In this document: piece by piece, positions 1 through 6,816 of the stretch
How positions within the stretch are numbered: position 1 is the first letter of the stretch
Layout: the number at the start of each line of letters is the position of its first letter
Source: Pseudomonadota bacterium
GTDB lineage: Bacteria; Pseudomonadota; Gammaproteobacteria; Woeseiales; Woeseiaceae
DNA length: 10,594 nucleotides
NCBI GenBank assembly: GCA_027295475.1
Contig: JAPUKV010000196.1
Coordinates: 1 to 10,594, forward strand
Direction of reading: 5' to 3'
Notes under the pieces: generated by a model
Told to the model about the DNA's origin: nothing
What the model saw: only the letters and a program-made list of their open reading frames with translations
Database searches by the model: none
Program-made: the position numbers and the translations under genes

Positions 1-2
1 AA

Positions 3-500
<498 letters not shown>

Positions 501-506
501 TCAGGT

Positions 507-1100
507 TCACGTTCCTGTGTTCACCAGAGAATAGCTCACTTTCCCGGCAACTTTCTCATGTGTAATGGCCCAGCCGTCCGGAAGTGCCGGTTTCGCCTGG
601 TCTTTACCCCGCTCCAGATACACGACCGCGTTCGCTGTCAGCCAAGCATTTTCGCATAGCACTTTACACGAATCGGCAAGCAGCTCCGTTTCGAACGGTG
701 GGTCGAGAAAAACGATATCGAACGGCTGCGGGTCGGCTTTACTCAGATAGTCGTGAGCATCCTTCTGATAAACCTCGGCGTTCGTTGCCTTCAGCTCGGT
801 CAGATTCTTCCGTATCGCTGCAGCCAACGTAGCGGACTTTTCTACGAAAACCACGTGAGCGGCACCGCGTGACAGTGCCTCGATCCCGAGTGCGCCCGTG
901 CCGGCAAAAAGGTCAAGGCATCGTGCACCCGTTGTCGCCGAACTGAGCCAGTTGAACAGGGTCTCCCGGATCCTTTCGGATGTTGGCCGTAATTCAGGCT
1001 CATCGATTATCTGCAACAGACGACTGCGCCATTTTCCCGCTACAATACGCAGCCGCCCCGGTAGCGATCGATTGTGGCCTGGACGCTTAACTCTCGCCAT
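507..1100 (-). CDS. rsmD: 16S rRNA (guanine966-N2)-methyltransferase RsmD
   Basis: SAM-dependent methyltransferase that makes m2G966 in 16S rRNA during assembly of the small ribosomal subunit. The 197-residue product matches the family's typical length. A basic N-terminus (MARVKRPGHN, then RLRIVAGKWRSRLL at 17-30) is followed by RPTSERIRETLFNWL (38-52), characteristic of RsmD. The glycine-rich SAM-binding motif DLFAGTGALGIEALSRGA is at 63-80, and the N6/N2-methylase catalytic motif DPPF at 133-136. The ATG at 1100 is preceded by GAGGGAG. It is the first gene of the leftward rsmD-coaD pair and is divergent from ftsY, with only about 70-90 bp between the starts, so the promoters of both directions must lie in that short gap. 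I see no convincing -35/-10 pair there. Confidence 0.96.
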   Translation of the reverse strand: MARVKRPGHNRSLPGRLRIVAGKWRSRLLQIIDEPELRPTSERIRETLFNWLSSATTGARCLDLFAGTGALGIEALSRGAAHVVFVEKSATLAAAIRKNLTELKATNAEVYQKDAHDYLSKADPQPFDIVFLDPPFETELLADSCKVLCENAWLTANAVVYLERGKDQAKPALPDGWAITHEKVAGKVSYSLVNTGT

Positions 1101-1171
1101 GTCTCCCTCGCAGCAAGAACGGAAGTGTCATTTCAATACGCATGACTGCGTTAGTGTAAGTTATTCGACAT

Positions 1172-2173
1172 TTGAAAAAACGCAATGTGACAATGCATCA
1201 GGCAGAAGACACATCGATCTCCGGTAAACGTGGTGGCTTCATCAAGCGGCTTCGCGCCCGGCTCAACAACGGTGATTCGTGGCTTAGCTACGACCTTGCT
1301 AGTCTCGCTCCCGGCGGCAAAATCGATGAGGACGTACTTGAGGAACTTGAGGCTCAGCTCGTCATGGCGGACGTTGGCGTGGAAACAGCGGCTGGAATCA
1401 TTGGCGACCTGCGAAAACGCCTTGCCCGCAAGGAACTGAAGGACCTCGATGCATTGACAGGCGGTTTGCGTCAGTCGATGACGGATATCCTGGGATCAGT
1501 GCAACAGCCGCTCGTCATCCCCGAAAGCGATCGCCCGTTCGTGATTCTGATGGTTGGTGTCAACGGCGCCGGCAAGACGACAACCATTGGCAAGCTGGCG
1601 CAACGACTGAAGCATGAGGGACATTCACTCATGCTCGCGGCTGGCGATACCTTTCGTGCCGCCGCCGTCGAACAATTGCAGGTCTGGGGTGAACGAAATG
1701 ATGTCCCTGTTATTGCTCAACAAGCGGGTGCCGACCCGGCAGCCGTCATCTTTGATGCTTATGCGGCCGCGCGATCCAGAAATATCGATGTCCTGATCGC
1801 CGACACGGCCGGACGCCTGCAAAATCAGAAAAGCCTGATGGACGAGCTTGTGAAGGTCAAGCGAGTCGTGTCGAAGCTGGATGCTGCAGCACCGCACGAG
1901 ATCATGCTCGTGCTGGACGCGAGCCAGGGTCAGAACGCCCTGGTGCAGGCGCAAAAGTTTCACGAATTACTGGGGCTGACAGGAATTACCGTGACCAAGC
2001 TGGACGGCAGCGCCAAGGGCGGTATTCTGCTGTCGATTGCCGGCAAGCTCGGTGTGGCCGTTCGCTTTATCGGCATCGGCGAAGCAGCCGAAGACATGCA
2101 ACCCTTTCGGGCCGGCGAGTACGTTGATGCCTTGTTACGAACTGACGCAAAGCATAGGCCCGCATTGTCGTGA
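1172..2173 (+). CDS. ftsY: Signal recognition particle receptor FtsY
   Basis: SRP receptor GTPase that docks ribosome-nascent-chain/SRP complexes at the inner membrane and interacts with Ffh for co-translational insertion. In order: a short basic amphipathic N-terminus (KRGGFIKRLRARL, about 19-31), the N domain (about 40-115), and the G domain with P-loop GVNGAGKTT (129-137), DTFRAAAVEQL (159-169), DTAGR (211-215) and TKLDGSAKGG (275-284). At 333 residues it is much shorter than E. coli FtsY and lacks the long acidic A domain, as in many bacteria; the basic helix is the probable membrane anchor. The start is uncertain: the open frame begins with TTG at 1172, but ATG at 1193 (MHQAEDTS, giving 326 residues) is equally plausible, and neither has a strong ribosome binding site. 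The TGA stop overlaps the GTG of ftsE (GTGA), showing translational coupling. Confidence 0.96.
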   Translation: MKKRNVTMHQAEDTSISGKRGGFIKRLRARLNNGDSWLSYDLASLAPGGKIDEDVLEELEAQLVMADVGVETAAGIIGDLRKRLARKELKDLDALTGGLRQSMTDILGSVQQPLVIPESDRPFVILMVGVNGAGKTTTIGKLAQRLKHEGHSLMLAAGDTFRAAAVEQLQVWGERNDVPVIAQQAGADPAAVIFDAYAAARSRNIDVLIADTAGRLQNQKSLMDELVKVKRVVSKLDAAAPHEIMLVLDASQGQNALVQAQKFHELLGLTGITVTKLDGSAKGGILLSIAGKLGVAVRFIGIGEAAEDMQPFRAGEYVDALLRTDAKHRPALS

Positions 2174-2889
2174 TTCGAATCGAAGACGTAACAAAAAGAT
2201 TCCCCGGCGGCCAGGAAGCCTTGCGGGGTCTGACCCTGTCAGTGGACAGAGGAGAGATGGTTTTCATAACCGGTCATTCCGGCGCGGGCAAAAGTACACT
2301 TCTTCGTTTGATTGCCCTGATCGAAAGACCGACGAGTGGGCAGGTCATCGTCGACGGCCAAAATACAGGTCGTGTATCAAAGCGAAAAATTCCTGCCTAC
2401 AGGCGACAACTTGGCATGGTCTTTCAGGATCACAAGTTGCTGTATGACCGGCCTGTATTCGATAACGTCGCTTTGCCGCTTATCATTTCCGGCATCGGAT
2501 ACCGTGATGCCGGAAGGCGTGTCCGTGCCGCTCTCGATCAGGTCGGTCTGCTGAACAAGGAGAAGCAGCGTCCTGAAACCCTTTCAGCAGGTGAGCAACA
2601 GCGTGTAGGAATTGCGCGCGCCATTGTCAGCCGGCCCAAACTCCTGATTGCGGACGAGCCGACGGGAAACCTCGACCCGGACCTGTCTCTCGAAGTCATG
2701 CGCATCTTTCGCCGCTTCAATGAGGTCGGTGTTACTTTGTTGATTGCAAGCCACGACCTGGCGCTTATTGACCAGCTAGGTTGTCGCCGAATCCCGCTGG
2801 AAAACGGCGCTCTTCAAGTCGAAAAGGACCGCGACGACGTTTCGGATTACTTTGAGGGTGCCGAGGCGCCTGCACCGGAAGATCGATGA
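2170..2889 (+). CDS. ftsE: Cell division ATP-binding protein FtsE
   Basis: ATPase subunit of the FtsEX ABC-type complex. It acts at the septum with FtsX and drives periplasmic peptidoglycan hydrolase activation through EnvC-like adaptors, rather than solute transport. All ABC motifs are intact: Walker A GHSGAGKST (35-43), Q-loop VFQD (84-87), signature LSAGEQQR (138-145), Walker B LLIADEPTG (158-166) and switch His195. The length of 239 residues is slightly above the usual 220-230, with an extra acidic, proline-containing tail (about 222-239). The start is GTG at 2170, inside the ftsY stop (GTGA overlap), and its stop overlaps the ATG of ftsX (ATGA). The conserved ftsY-ftsE-ftsX order and the coupling make the assignment firm. 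Confidence 0.96.
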   Translation: MIRIEDVTKRFPGGQEALRGLTLSVDRGEMVFITGHSGAGKSTLLRLIALIERPTSGQVIVDGQNTGRVSKRKIPAYRRQLGMVFQDHKLLYDRPVFDNVALPLIISGIGYRDAGRRVRAALDQVGLLNKEKQRPETLSAGEQQRVGIARAIVSRPKLLIADEPTGNLDPDLSLEVMRIFRRFNEVGVTLLIASHDLALIDQLGCRRIPLENGALQVEKDRDDVSDYFEGAEAPAPEDR

Positions 2890-3851
2890 GGCTAAGCAAG
2901 ACAAGCGAGCCGATTCCAGCAGGAAGGTCCGCTGGTCCTGTATCCGCCTGGTTTCTGTGTCATGTAAACACATCTGGTGACGCCCTCGGTCGCCTGGCCC
3001 ATCAGCCTTTCGCAAGCCTGATGATTGTGCTCGTCATTGCAGTGACGCTTGCGCTTCCCGCTGCAATGTATCTTGTCATCAAGAACGCCCAGTCTATTGG
3101 CAGCAATTGGGAGAACGCGCTCGACTTCTCTATTTATCTGAAAAGTGAAGTGACTTTGGAAGATGCGACCCGGCTGGCTGGTCTGATCCGACAGCGCGCC
3201 GACGTAGCACAGGTGACCATCATTTCGGCGCAAGATGCTCTCGATGAATTCAAATCAGCCTCGGGCTTTGGCGCTGCACTCGACCACTTGAAGACCAATC
3301 CGTTGCCGCACACGCTGGTCGTCAGGCCAAGTGGCGCGAATACTGAAGAGTCGATGATCCTGCTCCACGAAGAAATCGGGAATCTCCCGGAGGCTGATCT
3401 GGTCCAGGTAGACACGGAGTGGGTGCAGCGCTTTCACGCGATACTCGACATCCTGCGTCGCGCCATCGCCATCGGTGCCGTGCTCCTGGGCGTTGCAATT
3501 GTTGTCATCATCGGTAATACGATTCGCCTGGACATTCAAAATCGCCGCGACGAAATCGAAGTTACAAAACTCATCGGGGCCAGCAACGCGTTTGTCAGGC
3601 GACCATTCCTGTATTCCGGCCTGTGGTATGGCCTCGGTGGCGGATTGCTTGCATTAGCGCTTGTCAGGTACGGCCTCTATGCGCTGGAGCAACCGGTGCG
3701 GCGGCTGGCCGGTCTTTACAACAGTGCATTCAGCGTCCTGGAACTCGATTTGTCCGAAAGTCTGCTCATCGCGGGTACCGGTGTCCTCCTGGGCCTTGCG
3801 GGTTCATGGCTCGCCGCTGCCCGTCATATGCGAAGAATAGAGCCGAGATAG
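2886..3851 (+). CDS. ftsX: Cell division protein FtsX (permease-like)
   Basis: Membrane partner of FtsE. It relays ATP-driven conformational change to periplasmic cell-wall hydrolase activators during septation. The 321-residue product has the FtsX layout: a cytoplasmic N-terminal tail of about 40 residues, TM1 at about 43-65, a periplasmic loop of about 125 residues (the extracellular loop that contacts EnvC-type proteins), TM2 at about 193-213, a cytoplasmic segment NRRDEIEVTKLIGAS (219-233) typical of FtsX/MacB-type permeases, TM3 at about 244-266 and TM4 at about 292-312, with a basic C-terminus. The ATG overlaps the ftsE stop by 4 nt (ATGA). It ends the ftsY-ftsE-ftsX transcription unit; a weak hairpin with a T-run follows. 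Confidence 0.95.
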   Translation: MRLSKTSEPIPAGRSAGPVSAWFLCHVNTSGDALGRLAHQPFASLMIVLVIAVTLALPAAMYLVIKNAQSIGSNWENALDFSIYLKSEVTLEDATRLAGLIRQRADVAQVTIISAQDALDEFKSASGFGAALDHLKTNPLPHTLVVRPSGANTEESMILLHEEIGNLPEADLVQVDTEWVQRFHAILDILRRAIAIGAVLLGVAIVVIIGNTIRLDIQNRRDEIEVTKLIGASNAFVRRPFLYSGLWYGLGGGLLALALVRYGLYALEQPVRRLAGLYNSAFSVLELDLSESLLIAGTGVLLGLAGSWLAAARHMRRIEPR

Positions 3852-3877
3852 TGAATCGGCTGCCACGCCTTTAAGAT

Positions 3878-3905
3878 TTGACATAATCCAGCATGTCGGT
3901 TTTTT
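3878..3905 (+). terminator. Weak terminator-like hairpin after ftsX
   Basis: GACAT (3880-3884) pairs with ATGTC (3893-3897). Two G:U pairs (TT at 3878-3879 with GG at 3898-3899) can extend the stem, around an 8-nt loop, and six T residues follow at 3900-3905. The geometry is that of a Rho-independent terminator, but the stem has few G:C pairs, so termination may be only partial. It would separate ftsYEX transcription from rpoH. The TTGACA at 3878-3883 within it also resembles a -35 box, but no acceptable -10 lies at the right distance. Confidence 0.35.
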
Positions 3906-3965
3906 CTTATCTCATTGAAAACAAAGGATTTTAGCATGCCTTGGTCAGGGAACTCTGCAGTACTG

Positions 3966-3992
3966 TTAGCACTCTAAGCACCAGAGTGCTAA
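3966..3992. promoter_or_regulatory. CIRCE element (HrcA operator) upstream of rpoH
   Basis: An exact match to the CIRCE consensus: TTAGCACTC (3966-3974), a 9-nt spacer, then GAGTGCTAA (3984-3992). Both 9-bp half-sites are perfect. CIRCE is the operator of the heat-shock repressor HrcA and normally sits at groESL or hrcA-grpE-dnaK promoters. Here it ends 23 bp before the rpoH ATG and just ahead of the AGGAGG ribosome binding site, so it probably lies in the 5' UTR or overlaps the transcription start. HrcA binding would repress rpoH until heat or misfolded protein titrates GroEL away from HrcA. The promoter itself is not clear from the sequence. The hrcA gene is not in this window. Confidence 0.93.
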
Positions 3993-4015
3993 AATTTCTA
4001 TCCACCAGGAGGATC

Positions 4016-4891
4016 ATGAATCTGATGACAACGGCCCTAGCAACCACCAAATATGACCTTGCCCTCGCCGGGCCGGTCGGCAGTCTCGACGCCTACATCC
4101 ACGCGGTCGGCTCGATAGCTGTACTGTCCAAGGAAGACGAACAAGCACTGTCCCGCAGGTTCCGTGACGAGGAAGACCTGGAAGCTGCGCGCGAACTCGT
4201 CATGGCACATCTTCGTTTTGTCGTCTATATCGCGAAAGGATACACGGGCTATGGCTTACCGCTGAATGACCTGATTCAGGAAGGTAATGTCGGGCTCATG
4301 AAGGCCGTCAAACGATTTGATCCCGATTATGGCGTGCGGCTTGTCTCATTCGCCGTTCACTGGATTAGAGCGGAAATTCATGAATATGTGCTGCGCAACT
4401 GGCGCATTGTCAAAGTGGCCACCACCAAGGCGCAGCGTAAACTGTTTTTCAACTTGCGCAAAGCCAAGAAAAGCCTTGCCTGGTTATCTTATGACGAGAC
4501 ACATGCCGTGGCCGAGGACCTTGGTGTCTGCCCGACCGAAGTCACCGAAATGGAACGCAGACTTACGGCCCGGGATGCGGTGTTCGATCCCGGCCCCGAT
4601 GCCAACGATGATGACCATTTCTTTACGCCGGCAGCCTATCTCCGCAGTCCCAACGCCGACCCCGCCGTGCTTTGCGAGAAAGCCGACTGGCACGATGACG
4701 CAACCACTCGAATGAAGGCGGCACTGACGACGCTTGACGAACGCAGCCGCCATATTCTTGAGACCCGCTGGCTCGCGGAGGAAAAGCAAACGCTACACCA
4801 ACTCGCCGACCACTTCGGCGTTTCGGCCGAGCGAATTCGGCAAATCGAAGGCAATGCAATCAAAAAGCTTCAGAAAGTGATGGAAGCCTGA
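4016..4891 (+). CDS. rpoH: RNA polymerase heat-shock sigma factor RpoH (sigma-32)
   Basis: Directs RNA polymerase to heat-shock promoters of chaperone and protease genes. The 291-residue product has sigma-70 regions 1.2-4.2: region 2.2 DLIQEGNVGLMKAVKRFDP (85-103), region 2.3/2.4 RLVSFAVHWIRAEIHEYVL (108-126), the diagnostic RpoH box QRKLFFNLR (140-148), and region 4.2 helix-turn-helix HQLADHFGVSAERIRQIEG (261-279). ATG 4016 is chosen because AGGAGG (4007-4012) precedes it and because the protein then starts like other RpoH proteins. The frame is open back to a TTG at 3941, but that start would put the CIRCE operator inside the gene. It is monocistronic: a strong terminator follows 20 nt after the stop. 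The CIRCE element implies HrcA control. No evident sigma-32 promoter (CTTGAAA...CCCCAT type) is seen upstream. Confidence 0.96.
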   Translation: MNLMTTALATTKYDLALAGPVGSLDAYIHAVGSIAVLSKEDEQALSRRFRDEEDLEAARELVMAHLRFVVYIAKGYTGYGLPLNDLIQEGNVGLMKAVKRFDPDYGVRLVSFAVHWIRAEIHEYVLRNWRIVKVATTKAQRKLFFNLRKAKKSLAWLSYDETHAVAEDLGVCPTEVTEMERRLTARDAVFDPGPDANDDDHFFTPAAYLRSPNADPAVLCEKADWHDDATTRMKAALTTLDERSRHILETRWLAEEKQTLHQLADHFGVSAERIRQIEGNAIKKLQKVMEA

Positions 4892-4910
4892 CAGGTACGA
4901 AAAGATCAGG

Positions 4911-4943
4911 AAAAACCCGGTCATATCTGACCGGGTTTTTTTT
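4911..4943. terminator. Bidirectional Rho-independent terminator between rpoH and the DUF3465 gene
   Basis: A perfect 13-bp stem (4911-4923 with 4928-4940; core ACCCGGTCA/TGACCGGGT) encloses the 4-nt loop TATC. Eight T residues (4936-4943) follow on the plus strand, and A residues before the stem (4911-4915) give a T-run for the minus strand. It lies 20 nt after the rpoH stop and 15 nt beyond the stop of the converging minus-strand gene, so it can end both transcripts. Confidence 0.95.
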
Positions 4944-4957
4944 GCCTGTCCGCAATG

Positions 4958-5275
4958 TCATCGATAAGTCCTGGCGCGATATTTTATGAATCCGCCATTC
5001 TCGACACCGTGAGGATCATGATGTGTCCAGTGAACCAGCCCGCCGAGATCATTCCACTCGTACATACCCCTGAACCTGACGCGGTCTCTGAGTCCCACCG
5101 GTACCCGCTCTGCAATGTCTATGTTGTGCGTAATGAGGAGTGTTTGCCGATTGCCGACATCGAGAACAAGGCGTTGGTGCCGCGAGCCATCCTTGTCATC
5201 CGACAGCAAGCGTTGCACGAGGCCCGATGCCTCGATCCAGTTGCCTGACTCATCCTTGCCGAAAGTCTGTTTCAC
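4958..5275 (-). CDS. DUF3465-family protein, possibly lacking its N-terminus
   Basis: I recognise the DUF3465 pattern from its conserved blocks: LLSDDKDGSRHQR (23-35), QTLLITHNIDIA (44-55), YEWND (72-76) and GGLVHWTHHDP (78-88), ending at 105 residues. The family is small and of unknown function; the fold is probably a compact beta domain. Members I recall usually carry an N-terminal signal peptide. Here the only available start is GTG at 5275; the frame continues upstream for just 16 codons without any ATG, GTG or TTG before a TAA (5324-5326), and that stretch is polar, not hydrophobic. The gene may therefore encode a cytoplasmic variant or have lost its signal peptide by an upstream frameshift. 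The ribosome binding site is weak. It converges on rpoH and shares the terminator at 4911-4943. The opposite-strand ORF over the same interval is judged a shadow, because the conserved motifs are on the minus strand. Confidence 0.8.
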   Translation of the reverse strand: MKQTFGKDESGNWIEASGLVQRLLSDDKDGSRHQRLVLDVGNRQTLLITHNIDIAERVPVGLRDRVRFRGMYEWNDLGGLVHWTHHDPHGVENGGFIKYRARTYR

Positions 5276-5422
5276 TTTGCCGCTTTTGTTATTTTTTGCT
5301 TGCGGCCGCTGGGAGCCACAATATTATCTTATCGGCCTTGTACCGCGTTCCCTACGGGTTCGCGCCGAGTGCATGCACGTATGCCCACGATGCCCCCTGC
5401 TGAGTACTGTAGCTGGACACAA

Positions 5423-5454
5423 AGCTCAGTGCCGGGTCGAGACCCGACCGAGCT
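5423..5454. promoter_or_regulatory. Interrupted dyad upstream of the gcd operon
   Basis: CGGGTC (5433-5438) and GACCCG (5441-5446) form a 6-bp inverted repeat around GA. AGCTC (5423-5427) and GAGCT (5450-5454) form an outer 5-bp pair, with an asymmetric 5/3-nt internal loop between them. There is no T-run after it on either strand, so it does not look like a terminator. It could be an operator or a structured leader element about 100 bp before the first operon gene. Function is unproven. Confidence 0.35.
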
Positions 5455-5475
5455 GGGCGTAATTCCCGGTACTGA

Positions 5476-5504
5476 TTGAATAGGTCAACCCATTACGCGA
5501 TGAT
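5476..5504 (+). promoter_or_regulatory. Possible sigma-70 promoter for the gcd operon
   Basis: TTGAAT (5476-5481) and GATGAT (5499-5504) are spaced by 17 bp, each matching four of six consensus positions. It lies 53 bp before the first gene (delta subunit) and is the best -35/-10 pair I could find in this interval, but such matches occur by chance. Weak call. Confidence 0.2.
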
Positions 5505-5557
5505 ACGCCCCCATGCCGGGCCCAGGCCAATAAGAACGATATTCGGAGCAAGATCTG

Positions 5558-5689
5558 TTGGACGCAGCGATAAACATATTCGTTAACGGGATTACTGGCG
5601 TGTTCCTCGGTATGGCAGTGCTGTACCTGACCATGAAGATTATCGCGCTCGTTGCCGTCAGGCGATCCGAATCTGAAGACAAGGGCTAG
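5558..5689 (+). CDS. gcdD: Very short delta (OadG/GcdD-like) membrane subunit of the decarboxylase
   Basis: A 43-residue protein consisting of one hydrophobic segment (about residues 6-34, INIFVNGITGVFLGMAVLYL and onward) and a charged tail (RRSESEDKG). Position immediately before the sodium-pump beta subunit, one transmembrane helix and the VNGITGVFLGMAVLYL pattern fit the OadG/MmdD/GcdD small subunits, which anchor and assemble the carboxyltransferase on the beta subunit. Those are usually about 80-120 residues with a longer cytoplasmic tail, so this one is minimal. The start is TTG at 5558, with GGAG at 5545-5548 giving 9-nt spacing; CTG at 5555 is the only other option, because an in-frame TAA lies at 5531-5533. 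The TAG stop is one base before the gcdB ATG, so the two are tightly coupled. The gene is easily missed by length cut-offs. The assignment rests on context plus topology. Confidence 0.72.
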   Translation: MDAAINIFVNGITGVFLGMAVLYLTMKIIALVAVRRSESEDKG

Positions 5690-5690
5690 C

Positions 5691-6794
5691 ATGGCCATTT
5701 TTGAGCATATGGGCGTTTTCGCCGTCACCCCCGGCACGGCGGTGATGTGGCTGATCAGTCTGACTCTTATTTATCTTGCCATCAGCAAGAAGTACGAGCC
5801 TTTGCTGCTTCTGCCCATCGGCTTCGGCATATTGATTGCCAATTTGCCGCTGACCGGGCTCATGGTACCCGGCGAAGGCCTCATCTGGCGTTTCTATCAC
5901 TATGGCATAGAGTGGGAAGTGATCCCGCCGCTGATTTTTCTTGGCCTGGGTGCGCTGACGGATTTCGGCCCGTTGCTCTCGCAGCCCCGTCTGATATTTC
6001 TCGGAGCCGCCGCGCAGGCCGGCGTCTACGTCACGTTTTTTGCTGCGACGTCCTTTGGTTTTACGCTCGAGGAAGCCGCGACCATCGGCATTATTGGCGG
6101 CGCAGACGGCCCGACAACAATCTTTCTTGCAGCCAAACTCGCACCGCAACTGCTGGGCGCCTGTGCCGTTGCAGCCTATTCGTATATGGCGCTGGTGCCG
6201 ATCATTCAGCCACCGATCATGCGTTTGCTGACAACAGGAAACGAACGCAGGATCCGAATGAAAAAGGGACGCAAGATCGGGGCCCGCGAGAAGCTGTTTT
6301 TTCCGATCGCGGCAGCCATGGTCATCATTTTGCTCGTACCTGCGTCCGCACCGTTGATTGCGATGTTCATGCTCGGTAATCTTTTTCGGGAGTCGAAGGT
6401 TGTCGATCGCCTGACGGATGCCGCGCAAAATTCACTGATGAATATTGTCACAATTTTCCTGGGGATCAGTGTCGGCGCAACGATGACCGCCGAAAATTTT
6501 CTCCGCAAAGATGTGCTTTTCATTTTCTTCCTCGGGCTGGTCGCATTCATCATAGGAACGGCGACTGGCGTCATACTCGCGAAGATCATGAACCTGTTTA
6601 CGTCTAACAAGATAAATCCGCTGATCGGTGGTGCGGGCGTTTCGGCCGTGCCGATGGCAGCACGCGTCGTACAAAAAATGGGGGTAGAGGCTGATAAGAA
6701 GAATAATCTTCTGATGTTCGCAATGGGCCCGAATATCGCTGGTGTTATCGGCACGGTTATCGCCGCGGGAATTTTTCTGACATTACTCAAGTGA
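5691..6794 (+). CDS. gcdB: Na+-translocating decarboxylase beta subunit (GcdB/OadB/MmdB family)
   Basis: Integral membrane subunit that decarboxylates carboxybiotin and couples this to Na+ export across the cytoplasmic membrane. The 367-residue product has about ten hydrophobic segments and the family's signature regions: GGADGPT (136-142) with the Na+-site aspartate D139, and NPLIGGAGVSAVP (309-321) with N309, G313 and S318. These are spaced exactly like the functional residues D203, N373, G377 and S382 of Klebsiella OadB (170 residues from D to N, then +4 and +9). ATG 5691 is chosen, with AAGGG just before it; the frame opens at an upstream TTG (5652) inside the delta gene. Sequence alone cannot separate oxaloacetate, methylmalonyl-CoA and glutaconyl-CoA pumps, since the beta subunits are interchangeable in kind; the alpha subunit downstream sets the substrate as glutaconyl-CoA. 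Confidence 0.95.
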   Translation: MAIFEHMGVFAVTPGTAVMWLISLTLIYLAISKKYEPLLLLPIGFGILIANLPLTGLMVPGEGLIWRFYHYGIEWEVIPPLIFLGLGALTDFGPLLSQPRLIFLGAAAQAGVYVTFFAATSFGFTLEEAATIGIIGGADGPTTIFLAAKLAPQLLGACAVAAYSYMALVPIIQPPIMRLLTTGNERRIRMKKGRKIGAREKLFFPIAAAMVIILLVPASAPLIAMFMLGNLFRESKVVDRLTDAAQNSLMNIVTIFLGISVGATMTAENFLRKDVLFIFFLGLVAFIIGTATGVILAKIMNLFTSNKINPLIGGAGVSAVPMAARVVQKMGVEADKKNNLLMFAMGPNIAGVIGTVIAAGIFLTLLK

Positions 6795-6816
6795 TCGACA
6801 CAACAAGGGAATAGAA

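Larger units (their letters stand above)
5276..5557. other. Intergenic leader region between the DUF3465 gene and the gcd operon
   Basis: About 280 bp with no convincing gene on either strand. It must hold the promoters for the leftward DUF3465 gene and the rightward decarboxylase operon. For the leftward gene a GATAAT-like -10 (complement of 5323-5328) is visible without a good -35. It also holds a short self-complementary GTGCATGCAC at 5369-5378 and a larger dyad at 5423-5454, listed separately. Short ORFs in this interval have no recognisable protein character. Confidence 0.6.

Noticed and set aside
3878..3883. TTGACA as a consensus -35 box for rpoH
   Set aside because: The sequence at 17 bp spacing is TTTTTC, and the nearest -10-like TCTTAT is about 21 bp away. 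The hexamer fits better as part of the weak hairpin. I could not assign the rpoH promoter.
3941..4015. N-terminal extension of RpoH from TTG 3941
   Set aside because: The extension has no ribosome binding site, would contain the CIRCE operator, and does not look like RpoH sequence. ATG 4016 has AGGAGG at proper distance.
4955..5248. 97-codon plus-strand ORF after rpoH
   Set aside because: It lies antisense to the DUF3465 coding region, whose motifs (GSRHQR, THNID, YEWN, VHWTHHDP) are on the minus strand. The plus-strand product shows no family pattern and starts right behind a strong terminator.
5341..5400. Possible tRNA or structured RNA because of GGGTTCG near 5356
   Set aside because: No cloverleaf could be folded around it; acceptor and anticodon stems are missing.
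5426..5737. 103-codon minus-strand ORF across the operon start
   Set aside because: It overlaps the delta subunit and the gcdB start on the other strand and has no recognisable protein features.
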